Source of the DNA: Spirochaetaceae bacterium
Lineage (GTDB): Bacteria > Spirochaetota > Leptospiria > Leptospirales > Leptonemataceae
NCBI GenBank assembly: GCA_002730875.1
Contig: PCBI01000012.1
Span: 124,001-188,000 of the forward strand
DNA length: 64,000 bases
Reading direction: 5' to 3'
Each line of letters starts with the position of its first letter. The first letter of the stretch is position 1. The notes beneath the pieces are model-generated. The model was not told the DNA's origin. It made no database searches and saw only the letters and a program-made list of their open reading frames with translations. Positions 41,345-50,866 of the stretch are shown piece by piece. A program made the position numbers and the translations under genes.

Positions 41345-44300
41345 ATGAACTTCGTGACGAAAATCAAATACTGTTTGGTGGCTTTATTGGCCCTTTCCTG
41401 TGTGCAAGATCACCCAGATGAACCTCCCTTGTTTTTTTCTGCGCCTGCTACGCTCACATTAGGCGGTGAAGTCCTCGGGCTCAACGGTACGCTAGTTCTC
41501 AGCAATAATGGCACAGATTCAGTGACTATCAACTCCGATGGAGCCTTCGAGTTTCCTACCAGGTATAGATCGGGCGCGCCCTACAGCGTTACCGTTACAG
41601 ATGCGCCCTTGAATCAGAATTGCAGCGTTACATCGGGCACCGGAGTGCTTTTGTCAAATGTTGATACGGTATTTGTTCAGTGCCAGAACACCGGCGTCAT
41701 CATAGATAATATCCAGCGCCTGTATCTGAGCAGTCAGGGCGGCGCCCATAACACTTCATCCATTGACTGGACTCCGCAATACACGGAAAACTTCGAGATC
41801 CGTATTGGGGCGGATTGTGCCACCGGTAATCTGGGAACATTTACCAACAATTCCGGAACAACTACTACCGGCGTTCAGGAAACCAGCGTAATCAACCAGA
41901 CGGACCTGGTGCCCGGAACCAACAGCATCCATATATGCATCCTGGACGGTTCCTCCAATCTCATCGATTTCAATACCTTTACCATTGAACGAGACGATGT
42001 CTCTCCGGTGGTCACCCTGGGCACGGCCTCCGGGAGCTACAATAGCCCGCAGAGCCTGAGTGCCAGTTGTTCGGATCCTGCCAGCGGATGCAACGCCCTG
42101 GTCTATACTATTGCCGATGTGGCTCTGCCAGGAACGGCCAATCCGGCGGATCCAGCGGTCACTACCGATGGCACTCCCACCACCGGGACACTCTATGCAG
42201 CGCCGTTGAATGCGGCGGATCTGCGCAATACGCAGCTGGAGCTTATTGGCATTGATAGAGCTGGCAACCGCTCGGCGGTTGTGATCGGCAATTACACGAT
42301 TGATGCCACTGTGCCGGCCCTTTCGCTCGGCGCTCCCTCCCGGGACTTCATTAGCAATGCAGCCGGGGCGCCCTATGATTCTTCTACGATCAGCTGGACA
42401 TCCAATCGAAGTAACATGGACTACTTCGTCTGGTACGGAGCCACCGACTGCCATGGTTCGGGCGGCACTTCAATTACCACGGGAACAACTACCGGCGCCG
42501 GGGATACAATCTCCGTTTCTGCAGCCTCCATTCCGGTGGGAGCGCAAACCATTACCATCGCAGAAAGAAACTTCGCCGGCGACTATGGCTGCCAGACCTT
42601 CACTCTTACCAGAGACGATACAGCGCCCACAGTGGTGGCCGGTGGCACTCCCATAGGAAGCACCCTGGCCTATGACGATGAAATCGATATTCGTTTAAGC
42701 GAACAGATTCTACCTGGCTCCATCACTGTCGGGGGAGGGGATCTCGACGGGGAAGCTGTGTTGCCGCCAACCATCGTCACAACTTCCAACACCGACGACA
42801 CCATCCAGATTTCGCCCACTACCTACTGGAGTCCGGGCAGCGGCAGAACCATCGATGTAGATGTGCGGGACCGGGCCGGCAATCTGTTAAACCTATCCCT
42901 GGCATTTGACCTGCCCAACGGAACAGTGGAGCCCATGTATGCAGCAGCGCCTGACTGGAATCAACATATAAGAAATGATGGCACCCGGGTCTTCGATGCG
43001 AGCGGCGTTTCCTGCGACGGAACCGAAACTGGATTCATTACCTCGTGTCTCCATGGAGGCGAACTACGGAAAGTGCTGGTGCTAAACGCTACCAGTTGCG
43101 CCGGCTTGACCGCCAGCGATGCCAACGGCTGGTACGGATGGGGCTGTTATGATCCCCCGGGACCCGGTCCTGTAGAAATGGTAACAGTGGTCCGTGTTAA
43201 CGGTCTTCGAGAATTTATAGATTTCGGCACGCAAACCTGGAATACCAACTCCGTATCCGTAAGTAATGGCTTCAGTACACCCACCACTGCATGGTGGGGG
43301 AATCCCATTCAGACGGTGCCTGCTGGCGGTATCAGCATGAATACCGCCAATACAGTGTACGTCACCACAGCCAACGTTACCATGACCGGAGCGATCACAG
43401 CATCTGTGGACAATGTTACATTCAGTACAGCGCCGAGCACGGCCATTACCACCAACGTCGCTGCCCATCAGATCAACATTACAGGCCGAAATTTTGTATG
43501 GGTCGAGGCTGGAATGCGTCACATAGACGGTACAGGAAACTCATCAGGTATCTTTATTCGGGATTCCGCTTTCATTACAGTGGACCGTACCGCCATGGCC
43601 AACTACCGGGGCTTCAGCAATACGGGTCAGGTGCGCGTGATTCATAGTCGTGGTCTCCTGTTTCGCAACATGGTCATAGCCAATAACCCGGACCATCACG
43701 GAATTAGCTTCTATTCCGATACAGCCGACAGCCACCACAACTGGATTGATCAGGTGCGCATCTTTAATAATACAGGACATGGTATCTTTTATCGAGGTAA
43801 TAGTCCCAATGTAGTTCGCGACATGCTGGTTACCCGCTCCATGATTCACAATAACGGTGGCGGTGGTATCTATGCAAGCCAGGGGATTGCCAATTCGCTG
43901 TTTATGAACTCCCTATCTGCCAACAATGTCGGCCCCGGGGTAAACCTACTTGGGACCGGGCCTTCTGGTGCAAGTAATACCCTGGTCAACATAGTATCGA
44001 TCAACAATCAGAATGGCGGAATTACACCGGGCGATAATAGTCAGTTTATCAATCTGGGCCTTTCCGATAACGGCGGAGCCGACGTAATGGCTCCCCTGGC
44101 CACCGGCAATTTCTACTCGGGTGTGCTGTATTCAGGTAGAGCCAGCGTTCTCCCTGATGATCAGGATGGTCGTTGTAATGCGGCCGGGGCGGGCTCCGGT
44201 ATGCAAAACGATGACGATTGCACGCCCGAGGGGCCTTCGGATCATACCGTGATAAGCGCCTTTGATCTCGCTGATCAATTTCGCGGGCCCAACGGTGGAG

Positions 44301-44770
44301 TTGTTGCCTATGCAATAACCAATAACTGGTTTGCCCTGCCCAACGATTATTCCGGGTTTGGTCGCTCTCCCACGGTTCCTCCAGCCTATCCGGCAAATGG
44401 ATATCGGGGCAATTGTGATGGAACGGTGCTCACCGGTTGCCGTGAATTTGACTGGCAGCTTGTGAATACCGCCCCGAGCCCCGGTTTTCGCAATGCCCTG
44501 GCCTGTCCGGATACGCTACCCACAATGCCGGTGACTCATACTTTCTCTTCCGGCACCTACACGTTTCTGCGGAACGCCTACGCCCTGGAAACCGATGCAG
44601 ACTGGGATCTGCCTATGTGCATGGGGGATGAGCAATGTCTCTATACTCCGAATCTGGGTGTTTATCAGGGGCATGCCGGCCTTACGGATTCAGGTTGCAC
44701 TGATCTGGTGGGGGACCCAACGTTCGGTAACATCGATTTTCAAGAGTTTGGCACAAACGGCGTGCCTTGA
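41345..44770 (+). CDS. Large lipoprotein with Ig-like N-terminal domains and a parallel beta-helix
   Basis: 1141 residues. The leader ends A-L-L-A-L-S-C. A first domain (about 35-110) has a carboxypeptidase-regulatory-like pattern (L-G-L-N-G-T-L-V-L-S-N-N-G). Then come three similar beta domains, each ending T-I-E-R-D-D / T-L-T-R-D-D before the next, with paired cysteines and a chitobiase-like C-S-D-P-A-S-G-C segment. From about residue 690 to 930 there is a right-handed beta-helix with N-N and G-I turns (N-N-T-G-H-G-I-F-Y, N-N-G-G-G-G-I-Y-A-S), as in NosD or pectate-lyase folds. The C-terminal part is cysteine-rich. It is serine/threonine/asparagine-rich throughout, typical of surface proteins. 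No catalytic residues were identified; adhesion or glycan binding is a reasonable guess only. Confidence 0.85.
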   Translation: MNFVTKIKYCLVALLALSCVQDHPDEPPLFFSAPATLTLGGEVLGLNGTLVLSNNGTDSVTINSDGAFEFPTRYRSGAPYSVTVTDAPLNQNCSVTSGTGVLLSNVDTVFVQCQNTGVIIDNIQRLYLSSQGGAHNTSSIDWTPQYTENFEIRIGADCATGNLGTFTNNSGTTTTGVQETSVINQTDLVPGTNSIHICILDGSSNLIDFNTFTIERDDVSPVVTLGTASGSYNSPQSLSASCSDPASGCNALVYTIADVALPGTANPADPAVTTDGTPTTGTLYAAPLNAADLRNTQLELIGIDRAGNRSAVVIGNYTIDATVPALSLGAPSRDFISNAAGAPYDSSTISWTSNRSNMDYFVWYGATDCHGSGGTSITTGTTTGAGDTISVSAASIPVGAQTITIAERNFAGDYGCQTFTLTRDDTAPTVVAGGTPIGSTLAYDDEIDIRLSEQILPGSITVGGGDLDGEAVLPPTIVTTSNTDDTIQISPTTYWSPGSGRTIDVDVRDRAGNLLNLSLAFDLPNGTVEPMYAAAPDWNQHIRNDGTRVFDASGVSCDGTETGFITSCLHGGELRKVLVLNATSCAGLTASDANGWYGWGCYDPPGPGPVEMVTVVRVNGLREFIDFGTQTWNTNSVSVSNGFSTPTTAWWGNPIQTVPAGGISMNTANTVYVTTANVTMTGAITASVDNVTFSTAPSTAITTNVAAHQINITGRNFVWVEAGMRHIDGTGNSSGIFIRDSAFITVDRTAMANYRGFSNTGQVRVIHSRGLLFRNMVIANNPDHHGISFYSDTADSHHNWIDQVRIFNNTGHGIFYRGNSPNVVRDMLVTRSMIHNNGGGGIYASQGIANSLFMNSLSANNVGPGVNLLGTGPSGASNTLVNIVSINNQNGGITPGDNSQFINLGLSDNGGADVMAPLATGNFYSGVLYSGRASVLPDDQDGRCNAAGAGSGMQNDDDCTPEGPSDHTVISAFDLADQFRGPNGGVVAYAITNNWFALPNDYSGFGRSPTVPPAYPANGYRGNCDGTVLTGCREFDWQLVNTAPSPGFRNALACPDTLPTMPVTHTFSSGTYTFLRNAYALETDADWDLPMCMGDEQCLYTPNLGVYQGHAGLTDSGCTDLVGDPTFGNIDFQEFGTNGVP

Positions 44771-44892
44771 ATCGTTTTGCCTTTTGCCCTCCTTTGTGGC
44801 AAGTACGCCTACCCCGGCGGTGGCTTTCGCAAACGTGTACCGTCATCGCATTCCGGGTTGACTGATCACTCTAACTCCCGGTCAAATGATCT

Positions 44893-45387
44893 GTGTCGAC
44901 TATGGATCCCAGGGCATCCTGTTTAACGATTTCCCGGTTTTCTGGCGGAGCCCTGTTTGTCTTCCTGTTGGTTTTGGCCGGCTGCTCCAATTTGATCATC
45001 GGAAACGATGGGGAAGATACTGTGCTGGCCTCAGACGCTTCCGGCCAGATGAACCGAGCTATCACCGCAAAAATAATGCAATGCAGACAGGAGCAAAACG
45101 ATACATCCTATCCGGCGGGAGGTCCATGTGTGGGCGCGCTTGTAGGCGATCGGCTGCTGAGGAAGGGTGATGTGGATGCCTGCATTGCGACCCTGCTCAG
45201 TTGGCAGTGTCCGGCAAATCCGGGTTCGACGGGTATCTGGCTTCTGTCGCAGACCATGAATCAGTATGCCATCAATTGTCCGGCAAAATCTGTACCTTTC
45301 CTATTTAACGATGTGGGGCCGCCCTGGCAAGGTAACATTCTATCGCTCACCGGAGATGAGCCCACCTTCTACTATGCGTGCTTTTAA
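44893..45387 (+). CDS. Cysteine-containing lipoprotein, unknown function
   Basis: 164 residues from a GTG at 44893 (ATG at 44902 is possible). The leader ends V-L-L-V-L-A-G-C. The mature part has seven further cysteines (M-Q-C-R, G-P-C-V, D-A-C-I, W-Q-C-P, I-N-C-P, Y-A-C-F), suggesting disulfides, and a lysine/aspartate helix (L-L-R-K-G-D-V-D-A-C). No family is recognised. It sits about 120 bp after the beta-helix lipoprotein and is followed by a clear terminator, so it may share that transcript. Confidence 0.7.
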   Translation: MSTMDPRASCLTISRFSGGALFVFLLVLAGCSNLIIGNDGEDTVLASDASGQMNRAITAKIMQCRQEQNDTSYPAGGPCVGALVGDRLLRKGDVDACIATLLSWQCPANPGSTGIWLLSQTMNQYAINCPAKSVPFLFNDVGPPWQGNILSLTGDEPTFYYACF

Positions 45388-45410
45388 CTACATGCTGCAA
45401 CGGCTCTAAA

Positions 45411-45441
45411 AGAAAAAGCCCGGCCTCGGCCGGGCTTTCTT
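45411..45441. terminator. Bidirectional rho-independent terminator
   Basis: A-run, then AGCCCGGCC (45417-45425), a two-base loop apex TC, GGCCGGGCT (45428-45436), then TTCTT. It lies between the convergent cysteine-rich lipoprotein gene and the aldolase gene and can serve both strands. Confidence 0.9.
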
Positions 45442-45556
45442 GCAAATGAGATGAATCTCCTGGATTCGCCTGCGACAATGAGCCTGCAACGCGAAGGGGG
45501 CTCTCTGACGTTTCGTCGCCTATTGCAGGCAACGCCCCCCAGAGGGCCCCAGGGAA

Positions 45557-46609
45557 TCAGGCCACAGTAATATCTTTGTTCAGATATACGTCCTGAATCG
45601 CATTCAGCAGCTCCACACCCTCTTTCATTGGGCGCTGGAAGGCTTTTCGACCGGAAATCAGTCCTGTTCCGCCAGCTCGTTTGTTGATTACAGCGGTTCT
45701 TACTGCATCCGCCAGATCGCTCGCTCCTTTGGATTCGCCTCCGGAGTTAATCAGCCCGGCGCGGCCAGCGTAGCAGTTCAGCACCTGATACCGGCATAGA
45801 TCGATGGGATGATCAGAAGAAAGCTCAGAATACACCTTTTCGTGGGTCTTTCCGAACTTGATCGCGTTGTAGCCGCCGTTGTTGGTTGCCAGCTTCTGTT
45901 TGATGATGTCAGCCTGGATGGTTACGCCCAGGTGGTTCGCCTGACCGGTCAAATCCGCTGCCGTATGATAATCCTTATCCTTCTTGAAGTCGTTGTTTCG
46001 CAGATAGCACCAGAGCACCGTAGCCATACCCAGTTCGTGGGCATGCTGGAAGGCTTCGGCCACTTCGATGATCTGCCGGCTGGATTCTTCGGAGCCAAAG
46101 TAGATGGTGGCGCCCACGGCTGTGGCGCCCAGGTTCCAGGCTTCTTCCACGTTTCCGAACATGATCTGATCGTATTCGTTGGGATACTTTAGAAGGTCGT
46201 TGTGGTTGATCTTTACCAGGAAGGGGATTTTATGAGCATACTTTCGCGCAACCGATCCCAGAACGCCGTAGGTGGTGGCAACAGCGTTGCATCCGCCTTC
46301 AATGGCCAGCTTGATGATATTCTCCGGATCAAAGTATGCCGGATTGGGCGCGAAAGATGCGCCGGCGGAGTGTTCGATGCCCTGGTCTACGGGAAGGATG
46401 GAAACGTATCCGGTACCGGCCAGGCGACCATGATTGAAAATCCCTCCCAGGGATCGAATTACCTGGGGATTGCGGTCGGAGCCTACCCAGACGCGGTCTA
46501 CGAAATCCGGCCCTGGCAAATGCAGGCTTTCCTTGCTGATCTTCGGGCTGTGCTTTAGAATGCTATCGGCGTCGGCGCCCAGCATTTCTGTAATCTTGGC
46601 TGTATCCAT
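45557..46609 (-). CDS. fbaB: Class I fructose-bisphosphate aldolase, DhnA type
   Basis: 350 residues. It interconverts fructose-1,6-bisphosphate with glyceraldehyde-3-phosphate and dihydroxyacetone phosphate through a Schiff-base lysine. The DhnA-type landmarks are [10 protein letters not shown], the V-K-I-N-H-N-D-L-L segment, W-C-Y-L-R-N, D-I-I-K-Q-K-L with a candidate lysine, and the phosphate-binding N-S-G-G-E-S-K-G and [10 protein letters not shown]. The start ATG 46609 has AGAGG a few bases upstream. It is a lone gene on the minus strand, with a lipoprotein gene about 130 bp behind it in the same direction. No glycolytic neighbour is present. Confidence 0.96.
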   Translation of the reverse strand: MDTAKITEMLGADADSILKHSPKISKESLHLPGPDFVDRVWVGSDRNPQVIRSLGGIFNHGRLAGTGYVSILPVDQGIEHSAGASFAPNPAYFDPENIIKLAIEGGCNAVATTYGVLGSVARKYAHKIPFLVKINHNDLLKYPNEYDQIMFGNVEEAWNLGATAVGATIYFGSEESSRQIIEVAEAFQHAHELGMATVLWCYLRNNDFKKDKDYHTAADLTGQANHLGVTIQADIIKQKLATNNGGYNAIKFGKTHEKVYSELSSDHPIDLCRYQVLNCYAGRAGLINSGGESKGASDLADAVRTAVINKRAGGTGLISGRKAFQRPMKEGVELLNAIQDVYLNKDITVA

Positions 46610-46740
46610 TGTTACCTCTTTAAATTCTGGCGTTTAGTTTTGAATTATTCCTGGTGCATCTGACGTCGGAGATGTTTTAATCCTCCGCTTCCAGATCTGT
46701 CCTTCGCAGGACAAAACCGGGAAAAGTTACAGAGGCCCCT

Positions 46741-47355
46741 CTACTTCGAAAGAGCCTCGGCGCTGATTCCTTCATTTCGCGCCTTCGGGAAAAGCTGAAT
46801 TTCAATTTGATCGTTCAATCCGCCTTTCATTTTTTCTTCGGCGGGCTCAACGGTGGTGCGATTGAGTTTCAAAACAAAGTCATTTGTTTCAAAGATCTGT
46901 TGCTTTGTTTTGATTACGTTGCCCGCTTCCGTGGTTTCGGAGTTCTCCGGCGAATCCACCGCCGCTTCTTTCAGACCATATGCTTCCTGGATCTTTTTCA
47001 AAAACTCGGCTACATTCTCGGCGGTGTCCCTGCGTTGGACCCGAGCAATGGTGAGCGCATTATCCTTGAAGAATAGAGTCAGGGTGTAGGGCTCTTCCGG
47101 CTTTTCGGCCTCGGCAAAAAGGTCGGAGGCCTCTATGTCCTGATCTCGGGAAACCGGATAGGATAGAATCACGGATTCGTTTGAGTCGGACACCAGGGTC
47201 CAACCCGAACCAGAAAGACTGGATATGGTCGCATCTCTGGACTCGCCCCAGGGCAAGTCCCCGGGGCCGGGAATCGGCGCTTCAATGTCTTCGGAGCACT
47301 GAAGTAGAACCATAGGAAGTAGGACAAGCAGCGCTGCCTTTGATAAGGTATTCAT
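46741..47355 (-). CDS. Lipoprotein of unknown function
   Basis: 204 residues. The leader ends M-V-L-L-Q-C, the same lipobox as the giant lipoprotein. The mature part starts with an acidic/proline segment, then a globular-looking region (L-P-W-G-E-S-R-D-A-T-I-S-S-L, a pattern found where proteins compare a value with a calculated one), and a charged helix (V-A-E-F-L-K-K-I-Q-E-A-Y-G). There are no extra cysteines and no family is recognised. The gene is divergent from flhF; the 237-bp region between them should hold both promoters. Confidence 0.75.
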   Translation of the reverse strand: MNTLSKAALLVLLPMVLLQCSEDIEAPIPGPGDLPWGESRDATISSLSGSGWTLVSDSNESVILSYPVSRDQDIEASDLFAEAEKPEEPYTLTLFFKDNALTIARVQRRDTAENVAEFLKKIQEAYGLKEAAVDSPENSETTEAGNVIKTKQQIFETNDFVLKLNRTTVEPAEEKMKGGLNDQIEIQLFPKARNEGISAEALSK

Positions 47356-47592
47356 TGAATCCTACTTCCAGGCGAAACCGGGCCTATTCAAGCCTTTTTC
47401 CGTTCCGGGCGGTGTCGTCCGCTGCTACCGTTCCTGGCCGTACCAAAATGGCAGCAATAGCGGCCGCTGCTTTGGAGTGTCCGAAAGGTCAATATACCGG
47501 CGCGAATGCCCATTTTTCAGGGGCTTTGCACAAAAAAGGAATTGCATCCTCACAATCTTAATGAGACATAATCCATTTGCAGAGGATTCATC

Positions 47593-49404
47593 ATGCAATA
47601 TGGTACATTGAGAGGCGAGTCGGTACAGAAGTGCCTCATGCAGCTGCGCAGTCAGTATGGGTCCGATGTCTTCGTCATTGATACGCGCGAAGTCACTGAA
47701 TCCGGATTCCTGGGCACAGGGCTTTTCAAAAAGAAGATCTACGAAGTGGATTACATGATCAAGGAGCAGAACGCTCCCTATCATCAGAAAAAGACCCCCG
47801 AACGAAAAAGCAATACTCGCAAAAAGACCGCCGAGCAGGCGGCCCTTTCTTTCCTTTCCGGTGGCTCAGCAAGTACCGGCGAAGACTCCTGGCCATCCGA
47901 GCGGCGTTCTCGCTCCTCCGAATATCCTGTGGCGGCCAGAAAGCCTCTTGCCCGGCGGGAAGAGCTACCTGCTCCCGACATACAGAACCCCGGGCACTCG
48001 GAAGGGACATCCGAAAAGCCAGATGCGGACATCCCCGAATTGGATCAATTGATCGCATCCTTGAAAGCTTTGAAAGAGGAAACGGGTCGAGACCTGGACC
48101 GCTCCAAAAAGGAGCAGAAAACGGAAAAAGAATCCGACGACCGGATGAATCGGCTGCTCAAGAAGATGGATGAAATGGCCCGAGCGGAGCAATCCGCGGC
48201 TCTTTCGTCCCGGGAAAAGGCCCCTAAAGCAGCTCAATCGGTTCCCTCGGCGCCCGTGCCCGGGGCCTTCAAAGTGGCGGAACCGCCCAGCGCTGAAGAG
48301 ATAGACGCTCTATGGTCTGAGCAGTATGACCCTGGCACATCAGCCGAAGCCATGCCGGTAGAAGCGGAGATGAGCGATGAGGCCTTGCTTGCGGCCGCCG
48401 ACCGAATTGGCTCAAACGCCGGGGCGGGCGAAGCCAACGGCTCGCGGCATTTTCCGGTCGCCCCGGAGGGGGTATGGCCGGCCCGGAAGCTGGAGATTAA
48501 TACCGGTCGCGGCAGGCATTCCGATTCTCTGGCGGACGATGGCAGTTTTGATACCGGCGCTGAGTTCCGAGTCTCATCTCAGGAGTCCGAACGAGCGGGT
48601 TTATTGACCGCTTCCCAGGACCCCACGGCTCGGAAATTTATGCAGATTCGCCAGAGGCTTCTGGATAGTAGCCTTTCCAGCGATCTGGCGGACCGAATCA
48701 TTCGAAGCGTGGATGACAGCCTGTCGCGCAACGACCGTCAGCATCCAGGTCGTATCGAAGAGGCAACCCTGAACAAGCTGAGCAACATGATCCGGATGGT
48801 GCCGGACATCGCCCCTCCGCGGGGGGAATGCAGGGCTGTGATGCTGGTGGGACCCACGGGGAGTGGAAAAACATCCAGCATCGCCAAGCTGGCCACGCGG
48901 TATCTTCTCCATGAAAAGCGGGAGGTATCCATCTATAACCTGGATCTGTACCGCCTGGGGGCCACCGAAATGCTCAAGGTGCATGCAGAGATCATCGGAG
49001 CTCCTTTTTATGCTCCTTTGAGCGTGGAAGAGTTCAAAAAGCAGATGGATGAGGACCCGGCCGAGATTATGCTCATCGATACCGCCGGAATCAGCGGCCG
49101 GGAAGGGCGCCTCAAAGACATCCAGGCATTCCGGGATGCCTGTCCGGTGAAGCTGGATGTCCATCTGACCGTGGCTGCCGGTACCGATAGTCGGATGGTG
49201 GACCGCATCTTTGACACCTTCGACAGCTTCGGATTTGATAAAATTCTACTTACAAAGCTGGATGAAACAGATTTTTTTGGCGCATTCATCGAGCATGCCG
49301 ATAAAATTAATAGGCCGTTCTCGTTTTTGATGGATGGTCCAGGTGTGCCCGGCAATATCATGGATGCCAGACCAGATGACCTTGCCCGGATGCTACTGGA
49401 CTGA
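47593..49404 (+). CDS. flhF: FlhF, SRP-type GTPase for flagellar placement
   Basis: 603 residues, longer than the usual 380-450. The N-terminal B domain (M-Q-Y-G-T-L-R-G-E-S-V-Q-K-C-L, residues 1-60) is followed by an unusually long low-complexity linker (about 65-340) rich in Glu, Lys, Ser and Ala. The NG GTPase domain begins near 350: G-P-T-G-S-G-K-T P-loop at about 419-426, D-T-A-G-I-S-G-R at about 497, T-K-L-D-E at about 554. FlhF recruits the first flagellar components to the pole; in spirochaetes flagella are periplasmic and sub-polar. AGAGGA lies before the ATG. It is the first gene of flhF-flhG-TM protein-sigma factor, all on the plus strand with gaps of 8-45 bp. Confidence 0.95.
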   Translation: MQYGTLRGESVQKCLMQLRSQYGSDVFVIDTREVTESGFLGTGLFKKKIYEVDYMIKEQNAPYHQKKTPERKSNTRKKTAEQAALSFLSGGSASTGEDSWPSERRSRSSEYPVAARKPLARREELPAPDIQNPGHSEGTSEKPDADIPELDQLIASLKALKEETGRDLDRSKKEQKTEKESDDRMNRLLKKMDEMARAEQSAALSSREKAPKAAQSVPSAPVPGAFKVAEPPSAEEIDALWSEQYDPGTSAEAMPVEAEMSDEALLAAADRIGSNAGAGEANGSRHFPVAPEGVWPARKLEINTGRGRHSDSLADDGSFDTGAEFRVSSQESERAGLLTASQDPTARKFMQIRQRLLDSSLSSDLADRIIRSVDDSLSRNDRQHPGRIEEATLNKLSNMIRMVPDIAPPRGECRAVMLVGPTGSGKTSSIAKLATRYLLHEKREVSIYNLDLYRLGATEMLKVHAEIIGAPFYAPLSVEEFKKQMDEDPAEIMLIDTAGISGREGRLKDIQAFRDACPVKLDVHLTVAAGTDSRMVDRIFDTFDSFGFDKILLTKLDETDFFGAFIEHADKINRPFSFLMDGPGVPGNIMDARPDDLARMLLD

Positions 49405-49448
49405 ATCGAAAAAACGGTCTAAATTATCGTTGAAGAGAGACCGGAACA

Positions 49449-50402
49449 ATGGAACGATTCGAAAAGGTCAGAAATGCTCGAACGCAGATGGCGGAGGTTC
49501 TGGCTGGAGTCGGTCCGGCCACCGTGCTGGAGCGTGATACATCTATGGAAAGCATCGCTGAGCAAAGCCCGACGGGACCCGGGACAGAAAAGGCAACCCG
49601 CATCATCTCGGTGACCTCCGGAAAAGGTGGAGTGGGCAAAACCACTGTATCGGTGAACCTGGCCATTAGCATGGCCCAGCTGGGCAAAAAAGTCCTGCTG
49701 TTTGACGGTGATCTGGGTCTGGCAAATATCAACGTTCTTCTGGGCATCATCCCCGAACACAACATCTACGAGGTGATGAAAGGCCGGCGCAACCTGAAAG
49801 ACATCATCATCCCCACAAATTACGGAATAGACATAATCGCCGGGGCCAATGGGATCAGCCAGCTGGCCAACCTCAGTGATGACCAACGCGAACATTTCCT
49901 CACCGGCCTGGAAGATCTGCCCGGCTACGATGTAATGATAATCGATACCGGAGCGGGTGTGGGTTCCAACGTAATCGGTCTCGTGATGCCCGCAGACGAT
50001 GTTGTGGTAGTAACGACTCCTGAGCCTACCGCCATCACCGATGCGTATGGAATGATCAAAAGCATCGTGGCCAATCGACAGGAAAAAACTATCAAGCTGG
50101 TGGTGAATCGAGTGCCCACGGCTGTGGAGGCCAAAAGGGTAGCCGATCGATTGATTACGATCTCGTCTCAATTTCTGAAAACCAATGTGGAAAACCTGGG
50201 CTTCATTTTCGAAGAGAACCTGGTCCAAAAAAGTATCCGTAGCCAGCGTCCCCACGTGGTCCTGTATCCCGGAGCCAAGAGCTCGGCCTGCATGCAACAT
50301 GTAGCCGCTCGCCTTCTAAATCGCGAGATTGAACAAGAGGGAGAAGGGATTTCCGGATTCTTTTCCAAAATCTTTCAGATGGTGGGGATCGGAAACGATT
50401 GA
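49449..50402 (+). CDS. flhG: FlhG (YlxH/MinD-like ATPase), flagellar number regulator
   Basis: 317 residues. The deviant Walker A S-G-K-G-G-V-G-K-T is at about 57-65, D-G-D-L-G-L-A-N-I-N follows and D-T-G-A-G-V-G gives the second switch. The C-terminal helix G-F-F-S-K-I-F-Q-M-V is amphipathic and should be the membrane-targeting sequence typical of MinD/FlhG. The N-terminal 18 residues (M-E-R-F-E-K-V-R-N-A-R) take the place of the short motif that stimulates the GTPase of FlhF. FlhG limits how many flagella are assembled. It starts 45 bp after flhF. Confidence 0.95.
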   Translation: MERFEKVRNARTQMAEVLAGVGPATVLERDTSMESIAEQSPTGPGTEKATRIISVTSGKGGVGKTTVSVNLAISMAQLGKKVLLFDGDLGLANINVLLGIIPEHNIYEVMKGRRNLKDIIIPTNYGIDIIAGANGISQLANLSDDQREHFLTGLEDLPGYDVMIIDTGAGVGSNVIGLVMPADDVVVVTTPEPTAITDAYGMIKSIVANRQEKTIKLVVNRVPTAVEAKRVADRLITISSQFLKTNVENLGFIFEENLVQKSIRSQRPHVVLYPGAKSSACMQHVAARLLNREIEQEGEGISGFFSKIFQMVGIGND

Positions 50403-50417
50403 TCCCGGGCATCTGGA

Positions 50418-50858
50418 ATGTCCCTTCAGATTAAATTCATCGCAGTATTTGCCCTGCTGGGGCTGGCTGTTTCCCTTACATTCGGGCTTATGTCTGGAAA
50501 CAGCTTGACGCACGTACTTGTCACTGCTTTGATCTGCACAGTTCTATCCGCCGCCCTTGGTGTAGGTGTGTACCAGGTACTCAAGAATCGGGTGCCCGAG
50601 TTTCTTGACCTGTTAAGCGGTAGCGGAGATGCGTCGGATCTGGCCGAAGACGAGCTGGGCGGATTGGATGACTCGCTGGCGCTGTCCGAGGACGATGATC
50701 TGGCCGGCGAAGGGGCATCGGAAGGCGCTTTCGCAGAAGGCGCCGAGCCAGAAAGGAAGGAATTCGGGGATCATATCCTGGTAGACAAAGTAAAAGTCAA
50801 AAACAACCCGCGCCTCATGGCTTCGGCCATTCGCACCATGTTGTCCCGGGATGAATAG
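50418..50858 (+). CDS. Small two-helix membrane protein of the flagellar operon, unknown function
   Basis: 146 residues. Two membrane helices (about 5-24 and 31-53) precede a cytoplasmic part. That part has an acidic stretch (about 65-115, rich in Asp, Glu, Ala and Gly) and a conserved-looking basic/hydrophobic C-terminus ([21 protein letters not shown]). It lies 16 bp after flhG and 9 bp before the sigma factor, so it is clearly part of the same transcript. I do not recognise a named family. The context argues for a role in flagellar gene control or FlhF/FlhG function at the membrane, but this is inference. Confidence 0.85.
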   Translation: MSLQIKFIAVFALLGLAVSLTFGLMSGNSLTHVLVTALICTVLSAALGVGVYQVLKNRVPEFLDLLSGSGDASDLAEDELGGLDDSLALSEDDDLAGEGASEGAFAEGAEPERKEFGDHILVDKVKVKNNPRLMASAIRTMLSRDE

Positions 50859-50866
50859 CCTGTCGA

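Noticed and set aside
41756-42454. 232-codon minus-strand open frame
   Set aside because: Antisense to the beta-helix lipoprotein; repetitive glycine/isoleucine/arginine composition comes from the sense repeats.
49419-50300. 293-codon minus-strand open frame
   Set aside because: Antisense to flhG; histidine-rich shadow.
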